Counted from the first letter of the stretch, positions 10,889-20,400 are shown. The stretch: 64,000 nt of DNA from Codonopsis lanceolata (GCA_013146195.2 CM028377.1:106246094-106310093); one strand, 5' to 3'. The notes: generated from the letters alone by a model not told the origin. Numbers and translations are program-made.

Positions 10889-11133
10889 ATTTTATCATAT
10901 ACTATATTTTATAAAATAAGAATGTACCATATATTTATAAATTTAGTGAAAAATAAAAATAAAAACCTACCTGTGCAAAGCACGGAAATTTTAGACATGA
11001 TTTTGGAAGGTGAACTCTTAAAGTGAAACATTTTAAATTTAGTATGGTGGACTCTGGAATGGAATGAGTATTTGTATTTTCTTTGTACATCTTTGAGTCT
11101 ATGTTTGTTGTTCAGTTTATAAACCAAAAAAAA

Positions 11134-11195
11134 AACTTCTGGGGATCGAACTGAATCTCGGTTCAGACCGGCCTTATCCATTGGGCCACAGAGTC
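11134..11195 (-). pseudogene. tRNA-Arg unit 9, multiple deletions
   Basis: About 62 nt; 3' acceptor, T arm and most of the anticodon arm are shortened, and no ACG loop is left. Confidence 0.85.
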
Positions 11196-11208
11196 TCAAT
11201 GAGTGAAA

Positions 11209-11282
11209 TGGCCCATGCAGGTCTCGAACCTGCGACCTTCGCGTTATTAGCACGACGCTCTAACCAACTGAGCTAATAGGTC
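11209..11282 (-). tRNA. tRNA-Ile-AAU: tRNA-Ile(AAU) unit 9, one acceptor mismatch
   Basis: Consensus except G2 to A (GACC start), giving an A-C mismatch at acceptor pair 2-71. The same change is seen in units 11 and 15. Confidence 0.65.
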
Positions 11283-11526
11283 ATTAATATCATATACTAT
11301 ATTATATAAAATAAGAATGTACCAAATATTTATAAATTTAGTGAAAAATAAAAATAAAAACCTACATGTGCAAAGCACGAAAATTTTAGACATGATTTTG
11401 GAAGGTGAACTCTTAAAGTGAAACATTTTAAATTTAGTATGGTGGACTCTGGAATGGAATGAGTATTTGTATTTTCTTTGTACATCTTTGATTCTATGTT
11501 TGTTGTTCGGTTTATAAACCAAAAAA

Positions 11527-11592
11527 CGACTCTTGGGGATCGAACCTGAATCTCGGTTCGTAGACGGCGCCTTATCCATTGGGCCACGAGTC
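11527..11592 (-). pseudogene. tRNA-Arg unit 10, multiple deletions
   Basis: 66 nt. Losses in acceptor, T stem, anticodon stem (CGTAGACGGCG) and 5' acceptor strand (CCACGAGTC). Confidence 0.85.
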
Positions 11593-11605
11593 TCAATGAG
11601 TGAAA

Positions 11606-11679
11606 TGGCCCATGCAGTCTCGAACCTGGCGACCTTCGCGTTATTAGCACGACGCTCTAACCAACTGAGCTAATAGGCC
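11606..11679 (-). pseudogene. tRNA-Ile unit 10, T arm shifted
   Basis: One nt is lost and one gained across the T arm (GCAGTCTCGAACCTGGC), which breaks the stem. Anticodon arm is intact. Confidence 0.65.
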
Positions 11680-11924
11680 ATTTTATTATATACTATATTT
11701 TATAAAATAAGAATGTACCATATATTTATAAATTTAGTGAAAAATAAAAATAAAAACCTACCTGTGCAAAGCACGAAAATTTTAGACATGATTTTGGAAG
11801 GTGAACTCTTAAAGTGAAACATTTTAAATTTAGTATGGTGGACTCTGGAATGAAATGAGTATTTGTATTTTCTTTGTACATCTTTGAGTCTATGTTTGTT
11901 GTTCAGTTTATAAACCAAAAAAAA

Positions 11925-11991
11925 CGACTCTGGGGATCGAACCTGAATCTCGGTTCAGTAGACCGCGCCTTATCCATTGGGCCACAGAGTC
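11925..11991 (-). pseudogene. tRNA-Arg unit 11, multiple deletions
   Basis: 67 nt. The CCTGAATCTCGG form with the anticodon stem shortened (CAGTAGACCGCGCC). Confidence 0.85.
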
Positions 11992-12004
11992 TCAATGAAT
12001 GAAA

Positions 12005-12078
12005 TAGCCCATGCCAGTCACGAACCTACGACCTTCGCGTTATTAGCACGACGCTCTAACCAACTGAGCTAATAGGTC
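12005..12078 (-). pseudogene. tRNA-Ile unit 11, degenerate
   Basis: Substitutions in acceptor (TAGCCC, and GGTC at the 5' end side) and T arm (GCCAGTCACGAACCTAC). Confidence 0.7.
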
Positions 12079-12316
12079 ATTAATATCATATACTATATTA
12101 TATAAAATAAGAATGTACCAAATATTTATAAATTTAGTGAAAAATAAAAATAAAAACCTACATGTGCAAAGCACGAAAATTTTAGACATGATTTTGGAAG
12201 GTGAACTCTTAAAGTGAAACATTTTAAATTTAGTATGGTGGACTCTGGAATGGAATGAGTATTTGTATTTTCTTTGTACATCTTTGAGTCTATGTTTGTT
12301 GTTCAGTTTATAAACC

Positions 12317-12328
12317 AAAAAAAAAAAA
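12317..12328 (-). terminator. Pol III T-run terminator after unit 12
   Basis: Twelve consecutive A on the plus strand (T on the coding strand) directly abut the tRNA-Arg 3' end. The equivalent run is at 9948-9957 in unit 6 and 17300-17308 in unit 17. Confidence 0.85.
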
Positions 12329-12401
12329 CGACTCTGCTGGGGATCGAACCCAGAATCTCTGGTTCCGTAGACCAGCGCCTTATCCATTGGGCCACAGAGT
12401 C
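12329..12401 (-). tRNA. tRNA-Arg-ACG: tRNA-Arg(ACG) unit 12, intact
   Basis: Identical to the array consensus. Together with Ile 12415-12488 this is the clearest intact two-gene unit: spacer 12402-12414 (13 nt, no run of four T on the coding strand), then 12 T after Arg. Confidence 0.95.
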
Positions 12402-12414
12402 TCAATGAGTGAAA

Positions 12415-12488
12415 TGGCCCATGCAGGTCTCGAACCTGCGACCTTCGCGTTATTAGCACGACGCTCTAACCAACTGAGCTAATAGGCC
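12415..12488 (-). tRNA. tRNA-Ile-AAU: tRNA-Ile(AAU) unit 12, intact
   Basis: Consensus 74-nt gene, CTAATAA anticodon loop, upstream gene of the intact pair with Arg 12329-12401. Confidence 0.95.
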
Positions 12489-12501
12489 ATTTTTATTATA
12501 T

Positions 12502-12520
12502 ACTATATTTTATAAAATAA
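12502..12520 (-). promoter_or_regulatory. TATA-like element upstream of the unit 12 tRNA pair
   Basis: On the minus strand TATAAAATATAGTA lies roughly 14-30 nt before the first base of tRNA-Ile. Plant tRNA genes commonly have such a TATA-like element. It recurs in every unit. Confidence 0.5.
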
Positions 12521-12736
12521 GAATGTGCCATATATTTATAAATTTAGTGAAAAATAAAAATAAAAACCTACCTGTGCGAAGCACGAAAATTTTAGACATG
12601 ATTTTGGAAGGTGAACTCTTAAAGTGAAACATTTTAAATTTAGTATGGTGGACTCTGGAATGGAATGAGTATTTGTATTTTCTTTGTACATCTTTGAGTC
12701 TATGTTTGTTGTTCAGTTTATAAACCAAAAACAAAA

Positions 12737-12809
12737 CGACTCTACTGGGGATCGAACCCAGAATCTCTGGTTCCGTAGACCAGCGCCTTATCCATTGGGC
12801 CACAGAGTC
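12737..12809 (-). tRNA. tRNA-Arg-ACG: tRNA-Arg(ACG) unit 13
   Basis: Consensus with one change making acceptor pair 7-66 a G-U wobble. Terminator is split (four T, then G, then five T). Confidence 0.9.
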
Positions 12810-12822
12810 TCAATGAGTGAAA

Positions 12823-12896
12823 TGGCCCATGCAGGTCTCGAACCTGCGACCTTCGCGTTATTAGCACGACGCTCTAACCAACTGAGCTAATAGGCC
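12823..12896 (-). tRNA. tRNA-Ile-AAU: tRNA-Ile(AAU) unit 13, intact
   Basis: Consensus gene; with Arg unit 13 forms a second complete pair. Confidence 0.93.
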
Positions 12897-13149
12897 ATTA
12901 ATATCATATACTATATTTTATAAAATAAGAATGTACCATATATTTATAAATTTAGTGAAAAATAAAAATAAAACCTATGCAAAGCACGAAAATTTTAGAC
13001 ATGATTTTGGAAGGTGAACTCTTAAAGTGAAACATTTTAAATTTAGTATGGTGGACTCTGGAATGGAATGAGTATTTGTATTTTCTTTGTACATCTTTGA
13101 GTCTATGTTTGTTGTTCAGTTTATAAACCAAAAAAAAAAACAACAACAA

Positions 13150-13210
13150 CAACTCGGGGATCGAACCTGAATCTCGGTTCAGACTGCCTTATCCATTGTG
13201 CCCCAGAGTC
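13150..13210 (-). pseudogene. tRNA-Arg unit 14, multiple deletions
   Basis: About 61 nt; anticodon region reduced to GGTTCAGACTGCC, acceptor strands incomplete. Directly preceded on the plus strand by a CAA repeat. Confidence 0.85.
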
Positions 13211-13223
13211 TCAATGGGTGAAA

Positions 13224-13297
13224 TGGCCCATGCTGGTCTCGAACCTGCGACCTTCGCGTTATTAGCACGACGTTTTAACCAACTGAGCTAATAGGCC
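13224..13297 (-). pseudogene. tRNA-Ile unit 14, substitutions in T and D arms
   Basis: A T-stem mismatch (GCTGG) and D-arm changes (GTTTTAACC). Anticodon arm is normal. Confidence 0.55.
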
Positions 13298-13546
13298 ATT
13301 TTTATAATATATTATATTTTATAAAATAAGAATGTACCATATATTTATAAATTTAGTGAAAAATAAAAATAAAAACCTACCTGTGCAAAGCACGGAAATT
13401 TTAGACATGATTTTGGAAGGTGAACTCTTAAAGTGAAACATTTTAAATTTAGTATGGTGGACTCTGGAATGGAATGAGTATTTGTATTTTCTTTGTACAT
13501 CTTTGAGTCTATGTTTGTTGTTCAGTTTATAAACCAAAAAAAAAAA

Positions 13547-13612
13547 CGACTCTCTGGGATCGAACCTGAATCTCGGTTCAGACCAACGCCTTATCCATTG
13601 GGCCACAGAGTC
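13547..13612 (-). pseudogene. tRNA-Arg unit 15, multiple deletions
   Basis: 66 nt. 3' acceptor/T region (CGACTCTCTGGG) and anticodon arm (CAGACCAACGCC) are shortened and ACG is lost. Confidence 0.85.
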
Positions 13613-13625
13613 TCAATGAGTGAAA

Positions 13626-13699
13626 TGGCCCATGCAGGTCTCGAACCTGCGACCTTCGCGTTATTAGCACGACGCTCTAACCAACTGAGCTAATAGGTC
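13626..13699 (-). tRNA. tRNA-Ile-AAU: tRNA-Ile(AAU) unit 15, one acceptor mismatch
   Basis: Consensus except the GACC start (A-C at pair 2-71), as in unit 9. Confidence 0.65.
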
Positions 13700-13949
13700 A
13701 TTTTCATCATATACTATATTTTATAAAATAAGAATGTACCATATATTTATAAATTTAGTGAAAAATAAAAATAAAAACCTACCTGTGCAAAGCACGGAAA
13801 TTTAAGACATGATTTTGGAAGGTGAACTCTTAAAGTGAAACATTTTAAATTTAGTATGGTGGACTCTGGAACGAAATGAGTATTTGTATTTACTTTGTAC
13901 ATCTTTGAGTCTATGTTTGTTGTTCAGTTTATAAACAAAAAAAACAAAA

Positions 13950-14022
13950 CGACTGAGCTAGGGATCGAACCCAGAATCTTTGGTTCCGTAGACCAGCGGC
14001 TTATCCATTGGGCTACAGAGTT
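13950..14022 (-). pseudogene. tRNA-Arg(ACG) unit 16, weak acceptor
   Basis: Anticodon arm with ACG intact, but three acceptor mismatches, G1 replaced by A and a D-stem change. Confidence 0.65.
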
Positions 14023-14035
14023 TCAATTAGTGAAA

Positions 14036-14109
14036 TGGCCCATGCAGGTCTCGAACCTGCGACCTTCGCGTTATTAGCACGACGCTCTAACCAACTGAGC
14101 TAATAGGCC
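14036..14109 (-). tRNA. tRNA-Ile-AAU: tRNA-Ile(AAU) unit 16, intact
   Basis: Consensus gene lying 25 bp from the MULE inserted at 14135. Its upstream AT-rich promoter region is now cut by the insertion. Confidence 0.9.
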
Positions 14110-14418
14110 ATTTATATCATATACTATATTTTATAGGGAAAAATGGTATTTTAGCCAACGTACTAATTGGGGGCGACACAATTAACCATGTAGTTTGTAT
14201 AAGACAAATTTACCTAATATACTATATTTAGAAGGCAAATGAAACCAAATATGTAACGGCCGTTTGCAAGCCGTCATGGAGCGATGATCTGGACACGACG
14301 TGGCTGCTTACGTGGATCCTCAACAGTAAAAAAAGGCACGATGGAGGCACGTGATCTTCTTCCTTTGCCGCAGCAGGCAGGATCCTTTTAGAAGCAAAAC
14401 CCGACGGCACCTGGGAAG

Positions 14419-14946
14419 ATGAGTTCAAAGATAACGAAAGAAACCACCTACTCCGGCTCCGGCTGCCGCGATGGAGTAGACAGAATCAGCTATTTACTAG
14501 ACGGTATCCTTTTGGAAATCCTCTCATCGTTGGACACAAAATACGTCGTCCAAAGCTCCATCCTATCTAAACAATGGAAAAACCTCTGGACTAAACTCGT
14601 CAATCTCAACTTGGACAGCAATCTCTTCAAAAGTCTACCCAATTTCCATGAATTTGTACGTCAAGTTCTCGATAGCCACAACGGTACAATGAAAATCAAC
14701 ACCTTCAACTTCAACCAACCGGGCAGACTCAATACCCAAATTTTGGATACAATCTCCCACTACGCCTTCTCTCATAAAGTACAACACTTGACGGAGCAAG
14801 ATCACTTCCTTCCCCAACGCGATCGAAGAATTTGGAATGAATTCCGAACGGAGCTAAACCACTGTACCAAAAGAAGGACTTCTCTGGATCAAGGGATACC
14901 CCACTACTACTATTGCCTTCCCAAGTGTAGGCCCAAGAATCCATAG
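14419..14946 (+). CDS. F-box protein fragment captured by the MULE
   Basis: 175 codons from the ATG at 14419. Residues 21-65 (DRISYLLDGILLEILSSL ... SKQWKNLWTKL) are a clear F-box, the domain that docks substrate adaptors to SKP1-cullin ubiquitin ligases. Plant F-box/FBD/LRR proteins are usually about 400 residues with LRR and FBD regions; here the frame ends after 175, so this is a truncated copy. The sequence after about residue 110 is not recognisable. It sits inside MULE ends and is followed by repeats that may be decayed 3' parts of the same gene. Probably not functional. Confidence 0.7.
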   Translation: MSSKITKETTYSGSGCRDGVDRISYLLDGILLEILSSLDTKYVVQSSILSKQWKNLWTKLVNLNLDSNLFKSLPNFHEFVRQVLDSHNGTMKINTFNFNQPGRLNTQILDTISHYAFSHKVQHLTEQDHFLPQRDRRIWNEFRTELNHCTKRRTSLDQGIPHYYYCLPKCRPKNP

Positions 14947-15089
14947 TGTAGAGGGCAAACATCAATCAAGTATGGTCTGTGTTTTTATCTTAGAAAAAAA
15001 TAGAAGAGAGGGCATCTCAACATCCAATTCCTCTTCATAAGGACGATTCTCCGAAAGTGATCGGATCGAGCTTCGAACGAGAGATCGGT

Positions 15090-17010
15090 AAACATAGGGC
15101 TTCCCGGTAGCGAGAGGACTTTGACACATTTTAAAGCGATTGTGAAAGAAGATTGACGCCTTCTTTCCAACAGAAAAGATTGCATTGAAAGCTTCAGCAG
15201 GGTCTTTTGATCTGTGCGGAGAATCCACCATTCTAAAACCATTGCTTCTTATTAGGTAAAGAAGAAACTGCCTCACCTTGACTTGAATGGAAGGTTCCAC
15301 CATCCTCTTATCGAATATGGTGCCGCTTTGAGGAGATACTTTTCCCCTTTACCATCTCCTCGACTCTTTGCAATCCCTAAATCGAAAAATCTTGAGTTAA
15401 ATTATCAAGAGGCTTCCCCGTCGCATGAAGTTGTAAAGAACTACTATGAGAAAAAGCTATTTCAACAGATGGATTCTCTTCATCCTTTTTCTGGTTTACA
15501 GTGATAAAATTTCCTTCCAAAATCCCTTATATATGTTCTAAAATGTTAAAAACGCACAAAGGGTCTAAGATATCTAGTCACCAACGAATCCAGTCCTTGA
15601 TAGCCACATCAGCGAATTTTTGACAAAGTTAGACGACACCTTAATGATTTTTGTCACATTTTGTATGAATTGTTTGTACGTTTCATACATTTTGTTTCAA
15701 ATTTTAGTACATTAGGTAAATTTGTAGGGCTTCCAGATCGGTAGACGAGAGGACTTTGACACATTTTAAAGCGATTGTGAAAGAAGATTGACGCCTTCTT
15801 TCCAACAACAAAGATTGCATTGAAAGCTTCGAGGTCTTTTGATCGTGCAAGAGAATCCACCATTCTCAAAACCATTGCTTCTTATTAGGTAAAGAAGAAA
15901 CTACCTCACCTTGACTTGAATGGAAGGTTCCACCATCCTCTTACTGAATATGGTCTGTCGTTTTGAGGAGATACTTTCCCCCCTTTTACCATCTCCTCAG
16001 ACTCCTTGCAATCCCTAAATCTGAAAAATCTTGAGTTTAATTATCAAGAGCGTTTCCCGTCGCATGAAGTTATACCAGCAACTACTATGAGAAAAAGCTA
16101 TTTCAAACAGCTGGATTCTCTTCATCCTTTTTCTGGTTTACAGTGATAAAATTTCCTTCCAAAATCCCTTATATATGTTCTAAAATGTTAAAAACGCACA
16201 AAGGGTCTAAGATATCTAGTCACCAACGAATCCAGTCCTTGATAGCCACATCAGCGAATTTTTGACAAAGTTAGACGACACCTTAATGATTTTTGTCACA
16301 TTTTGTATGAATTGTTTGTACGTTTCATACATTTTGTTTCAAATTTTAGTACATTAGGTAAATTTGTAGGGCTTCCAGATCGGTAGACGAGAGGACTTTG
16401 ACACATTTTAAAGCGATTGTGAAAGAAGATTGACGCCTTCTTTCCAACAACAAAGATTGCATTGAAAGCTTCGGCAGGGTCTTTTGATCTGTGCGGAGAA
16501 TCCACCATTCTGAAACCATTGCTTCTTATTAGGTAAAGAAGAAACTACCTCACCTTGACTTGAATGGAAGGTTCCACCATCCTCTTACTGAATATGGTCT
16601 GTCGCTTTGAGGAGATACTTTTCCCCCTTTTACCATCTCCTCAGATTCTTTGCAATCCCTAAATCTGAAAAATCTTGAGTTTAATTATCAAGAGCGTTTC
16701 CCGTCGCATGAAGTTGTACCAGCAACTACTATGAGAAAAAGCTATTTCAAACAGATGGATTCTCTTCATCCTTTTTCTGGTTTATAGTGATAAAATTTCC
16801 TTCCAAAATCCCTTATATATGTTCTAAAATGTTAAAAACGCACAAAGGGTCTAAGATATCTAGTCACCAACGAATCCAGTCCTTGATAGCCACATCAACG
16901 AATTTTTGACAAAGTTAGACGACACCTTAACGATTTTTGTCACATTTTGAATGAATTGTTTGTACGCTTCATACATTTTGTTTCAAATTTTAGTACATTA
17001 GGTAAATTTG
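15090..17010. repeat. Threefold tandem repeat of about 640 bp inside the MULE
   Basis: Three copies with boundaries near 15090-15727, 15728-16367 and 16368-17010. Each contains 'gactttgacacattttaaag', 'ggaaggttccaccatcctc', 'gcatgaagtt', 'ccttatatatgttctaaaat' and ends with 'agtacattaggtaaatttgt', which is itself part of the terminal repeat. Copies 2 and 3 resemble each other more than copy 1. Repeated short ORFs here differ by indels and are not credible genes. Confidence 0.85.
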
Positions 17011-17308
17011 TATTATACAAACTACGTGGTTGATTGTGTCACTAGCATATAGTACGTTGGCTAAAATATCATTTTTCCCTATTTTATAAAATAAGAATGT
17101 ACCATATATTTATAAATTTAGTGAAAAATAAAAATAAACACCTACCTGTGCAAAGCACGAAAATGTTAGACATGATTTTGGAAGGTGAACTCTTAAAGTG
17201 AAACATTTTAAATTTAGTATGGTGGACTCTGGAATGGAATGAGTATTTGTATTTACTTTGTACATCTTTGAGTCTATGTTTGCTGTTCAGTTTATAAACA
17301 AAAAAAAA

Positions 17309-17381
17309 CGACTCTGCTGGGGATCGAACCCAGAATCTCTGGTTCCGTAGACCAGCGCCTTATCCATTGGGCCACAGAGTC
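17309..17381 (-). tRNA. tRNA-Arg-ACG: tRNA-Arg(ACG) unit 17, intact
   Basis: Consensus gene in the unit separated from the rest by the MULE. A 9-T terminator lies at 17300-17308. Confidence 0.93.
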
Positions 17382-17394
17382 TCAATGAGTGAAA

Positions 17395-17470
17395 TGGCCT
17401 ATATGCAAGTCTCGAACCTGCGACCTTCGCGTTATTAGCACGACGCTCTAACCAACTGAGCTAATAGGCC
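17395..17470 (-). pseudogene. tRNA-Ile(AAU) unit 17, 2-nt insertion
   Basis: 76 nt; two extra nucleotides near the 3' acceptor/T-stem junction (TGGCCTATATGCAAGTC). Anticodon arm normal. Unlike all others, the sequence upstream of it is not array spacer, so this is the array edge. Confidence 0.65.
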
Positions 17471-20400
17471 ATTTGTGGTTGCTTTTTACATTTAATAATC
17501 TTTAAACAATTAGAAAAGGGGGCATTCATTCATTGTAATTCAGGAAACTTGTTGCACATCAGCTGTTTGATAAAAGTTCCCACACATGAACTCTTCATTT
17601 CTAACAAGAACTTTTGGGTTTGAAATATGAACCACGGATCACTTATCGATCGTACTACAATCCTATTTTTATGAAATCAACTCTATGAAGAAGAAATACT
17701 TTATTTGGATAAGAGCTTTGTGTTTTTGACTTGTGTTTGAAGGTTACGTGCTTTCTTATGTATGTTACATGACATTGGGTACAAAAACATAATACGTTTT
17801 TGGCTTTTCAAGATTTTAATTTTTCATACTGAATGAAGGTGTTTAACGGCCAATTAATGAAAGCGTTTTATACTAAGATTTTATTTTAAAATATCGTATC
17901 AACGCGAGTACTTTGGTAAAAATAAAGAGTCCATGTAACATGTTACATGTACTTACAAAGCAAGAAATCATATACTATCTAATAAGTTATTCTTATTGTA
18001 GCATTTCTTTATTTTTAATCGTTATGCATACTTGTGCAATTGCTCGAATACTTCTACGGTTGAGTTGGTTCATGCTTTAACATTTAAAACCAATTTGGTT
18101 TTATGAGCACATTATATTACTAGTACATTAACCTTGGTAATATCTTGTTCTTATTCATCTCCTCTTATATCTATCCGATGTGGGATGAGAGTATTACAAA
18201 AAATCAATTGATACCTTGTAAGTTGTAACATTAGTTTATTTTCATGATGGCATACTAAATTGTTGTTATTTAAGTTTTAATATATATATTTAAGTCAAAG
18301 ATTTTAATTACCAAATCGCTGGAGTAGTCTTTATTTTAATTTTTTTTATAAAGTCTTTGAAACTCTACTAAATGTTGTATTTATTATAGTCTTATTTTTG
18401 CAGTGTGTGTTAAAAATGGTAACTTTAGTCTCTTACCTCTAATATAACTCTAATTTATCAATTCTTTTCTATCTTGTTCGGGCTCCAAATCGTCTATCAC
18501 ACTCTCTGTTACATTCAGTGTTCCGTTGAATCTCGGCTGTACACATTCCTTGTTATTTTAGTCGGTCTTCTTTTTATAAGAAAACATGTGAGGCTGAGAT
18601 TCAATGGGACAGAGGATGTGACAGAGAGCAGGACAGATGATTTGAAGCCTCTTGTTCGTAGATAAGAATCTTTTGAATGCAAAATTTGAAATGTATGCAT
18701 GGATATTATTGGTGGTATTCTAACTTTCTTACGACAAATTTATACATATATAAAAAGATAAGAGCAAATAATGGAAATATCTCATCAAAAGTGACTTTCC
18801 AAATTTAGAAACATTTATAATTTGTATAGTTGTCTTTTTTTTTTTGGAAATTGAAATGAAAATCAATTAATGAAGTTGACAAGAACTTTTCAGATTCAAA
18901 TGATTTTACAAATATCTTTAGTTCATTTAACGTAAACAATAATATTTAATATAGTTCAATATGATTTACGAAATGACAAGAAATACAATATCAAAATAAT
19001 ATCAAATATTGAATAATTTATTCAATATCCGATTTCACATTTATTTTTGTTAATTTAATTTTTTTTGCATTTGTAATTGGTATATTGGCTTCTAAATCTT
19101 CACCACAGTAATATAAATTCCAAAAAAAAAAGATTAAATGATGAAACAGTCGATTCAATATAAATTATTTGCCACCATTATTAATAATAGTTTTGACAAA
19201 TAATTACAATGTAGTATCATTCAAACAAGTTTAAAACCATAAATCAAAGTAACATAGTTACTTCCCATCACTAATTAATTAGTTAATGATTTACTAAAGA
19301 TATATTTTTGGTAAACGTCCAAAAGAATGATAATATTTTTTCGTTTAGTAAAAAACGAATTACATTATCAGACTTACTAAATAATGTATTGTTCAACATA
19401 GAATATTATCATTACCTCATGAAAGTTTTAATATTTTAAGTAACTTTATTTAAAAGTTATTCATCGATGTAATAAGAAATATAAAAGATGGATGTCAAAT
19501 AAATTTGTTAATAGACAAAGATAAATTAGTAAAAGAACACATGCATTAAATTAAAGTTTCTCCGAGGAGTATATAAAATGATTGTCAACCACAGTTATTT
19601 GCAACCGTATGAAGTGTATAAACTAAATGCAATAAATATTTTGAAACAAATCATTTTTTTTAGATGTTTTGAAGCTTAATTTATGAGTAATATGAGTAAT
19701 TTTATGAAAAGTTTAATTCTTCTTCATTCTTATAAATTTTAGATTATTATAGTTCTAAAATTTAAAGATTTTTCAGAACCAATTTGTTGTTCGAGGTGTT
19801 TAGGTATTTTCATTATTCTAAAAAAATGTTTTATATATTTTATAACAAGTTTATATATCAATAATATCAATAAATTATATAACAGTCAGATTTCAAATAA
19901 TTTACTCTATACAATAGTAATATAAACATACATAATTATAACATATTATGAAATTTACAGATACTTTCATATAAATTGGTAAATAAAAAAACAAATTAGT
20001 AACCGAGTATCTACAATAAATTTACTCTTAACATTTACTTGCCACCGATAATGGTAATAATCCAGAAAAATAATTATAGTATAAAGTATCAGCATATGCA
20101 CTACTCCTATTGTCATTCAAATATTTTGTGTTTAACTGTCAAATATTTATAAAAATTCAAACACTTTTATATGTGAAATCTATAGACCGGATATAAGCTA
20201 AGGTTAGATTGAACAAATAATTGTTAAATTTATAAGAAAAATAAATATATATCTTACCCAAGAGGTGGAAGAGATTGCAAGACTAGGGGTCACACTTACC
20301 TATCAAAAAATAGATAAATAAATAAATATATACATACATATGAGATTTTTTCTACTCCATTTTAATCAAATCTGAAGTTAAAAATAAAATTCTTAATATA

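Larger units (their letters stand above)
14135..17080 (+). mobile_element. Non-autonomous MULE carrying an F-box gene (Pack-MULE-like)
   Basis: About 90-bp terminal inverted repeats start AGGGAAAAATG at both ends and share 'ttttagccaacgtacta' and 'caaatttacctaat'. Flanks repeat ATTTTAT at 14128-14134 and 17081-17087. Removing the insert and one copy restores the array consensus exactly, so it jumped into the tRNA array. Because the flank is A/T rich the duplication could be read as 5-7 bp; MULEs usually make 9. Inside are an F-box ORF and a threefold tandem repeat. No transposase is present. Related to the remnant ending at 7889. Confidence 0.85.
7890..17470 (-). repeat. Tandem array of tRNA-Ile/tRNA-Arg units (17 copies)
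   Basis: Sixteen contiguous units of about 405 bp (range about 368-423) from 7.9 to 14.1 kb and a seventeenth at 17.1-17.5 kb beyond a MULE insertion. Reading the minus strand, each unit is: AT-rich TATA-like sequence, tRNA-Ile(AAU), 13-nt spacer, tRNA-Arg(ACG), a T-run of about 7-14, then a roughly 245-bp conserved spacer. The spacer holds a GTGCAAAGCAC near-palindrome and 'tagacatgattttggaagg'. By eye about 5 Arg and 5-8 Ile copies keep canonical stems. Two repeat subtypes alternate in units 2-7 and again in 9-12. Confidence 0.95.

Noticed and set aside
8486..13606. Repeated minus-strand ORFs of 60-138 codons with a conserved peptide (KHRLKDVQRKYKYSFHSR) in the tRNA array
   Set aside because: They are read-throughs of the conserved spacer into the antisense-like frame of tRNA-Arg. 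Their lengths follow indels in the tRNA, and conservation is explained by tandem duplication.
7890..14127. CRISPR-like array
   Set aside because: Regular repeats are about 405-bp units containing eukaryotic tRNA genes; no short repeats with unique spacers, and the context is plant nuclear.
15283..15504. Separate gene for the 73-codon ORF after the F-box fragment
   Set aside because: Lies in the first of three diverged tandem copies and is disrupted in the other two; likely a decayed tail of captured sequence.
18474..18665. 63-codon ORF over the hairpin
   Set aside because: Open on both strands because of the inverted repeat; no homology recognised.
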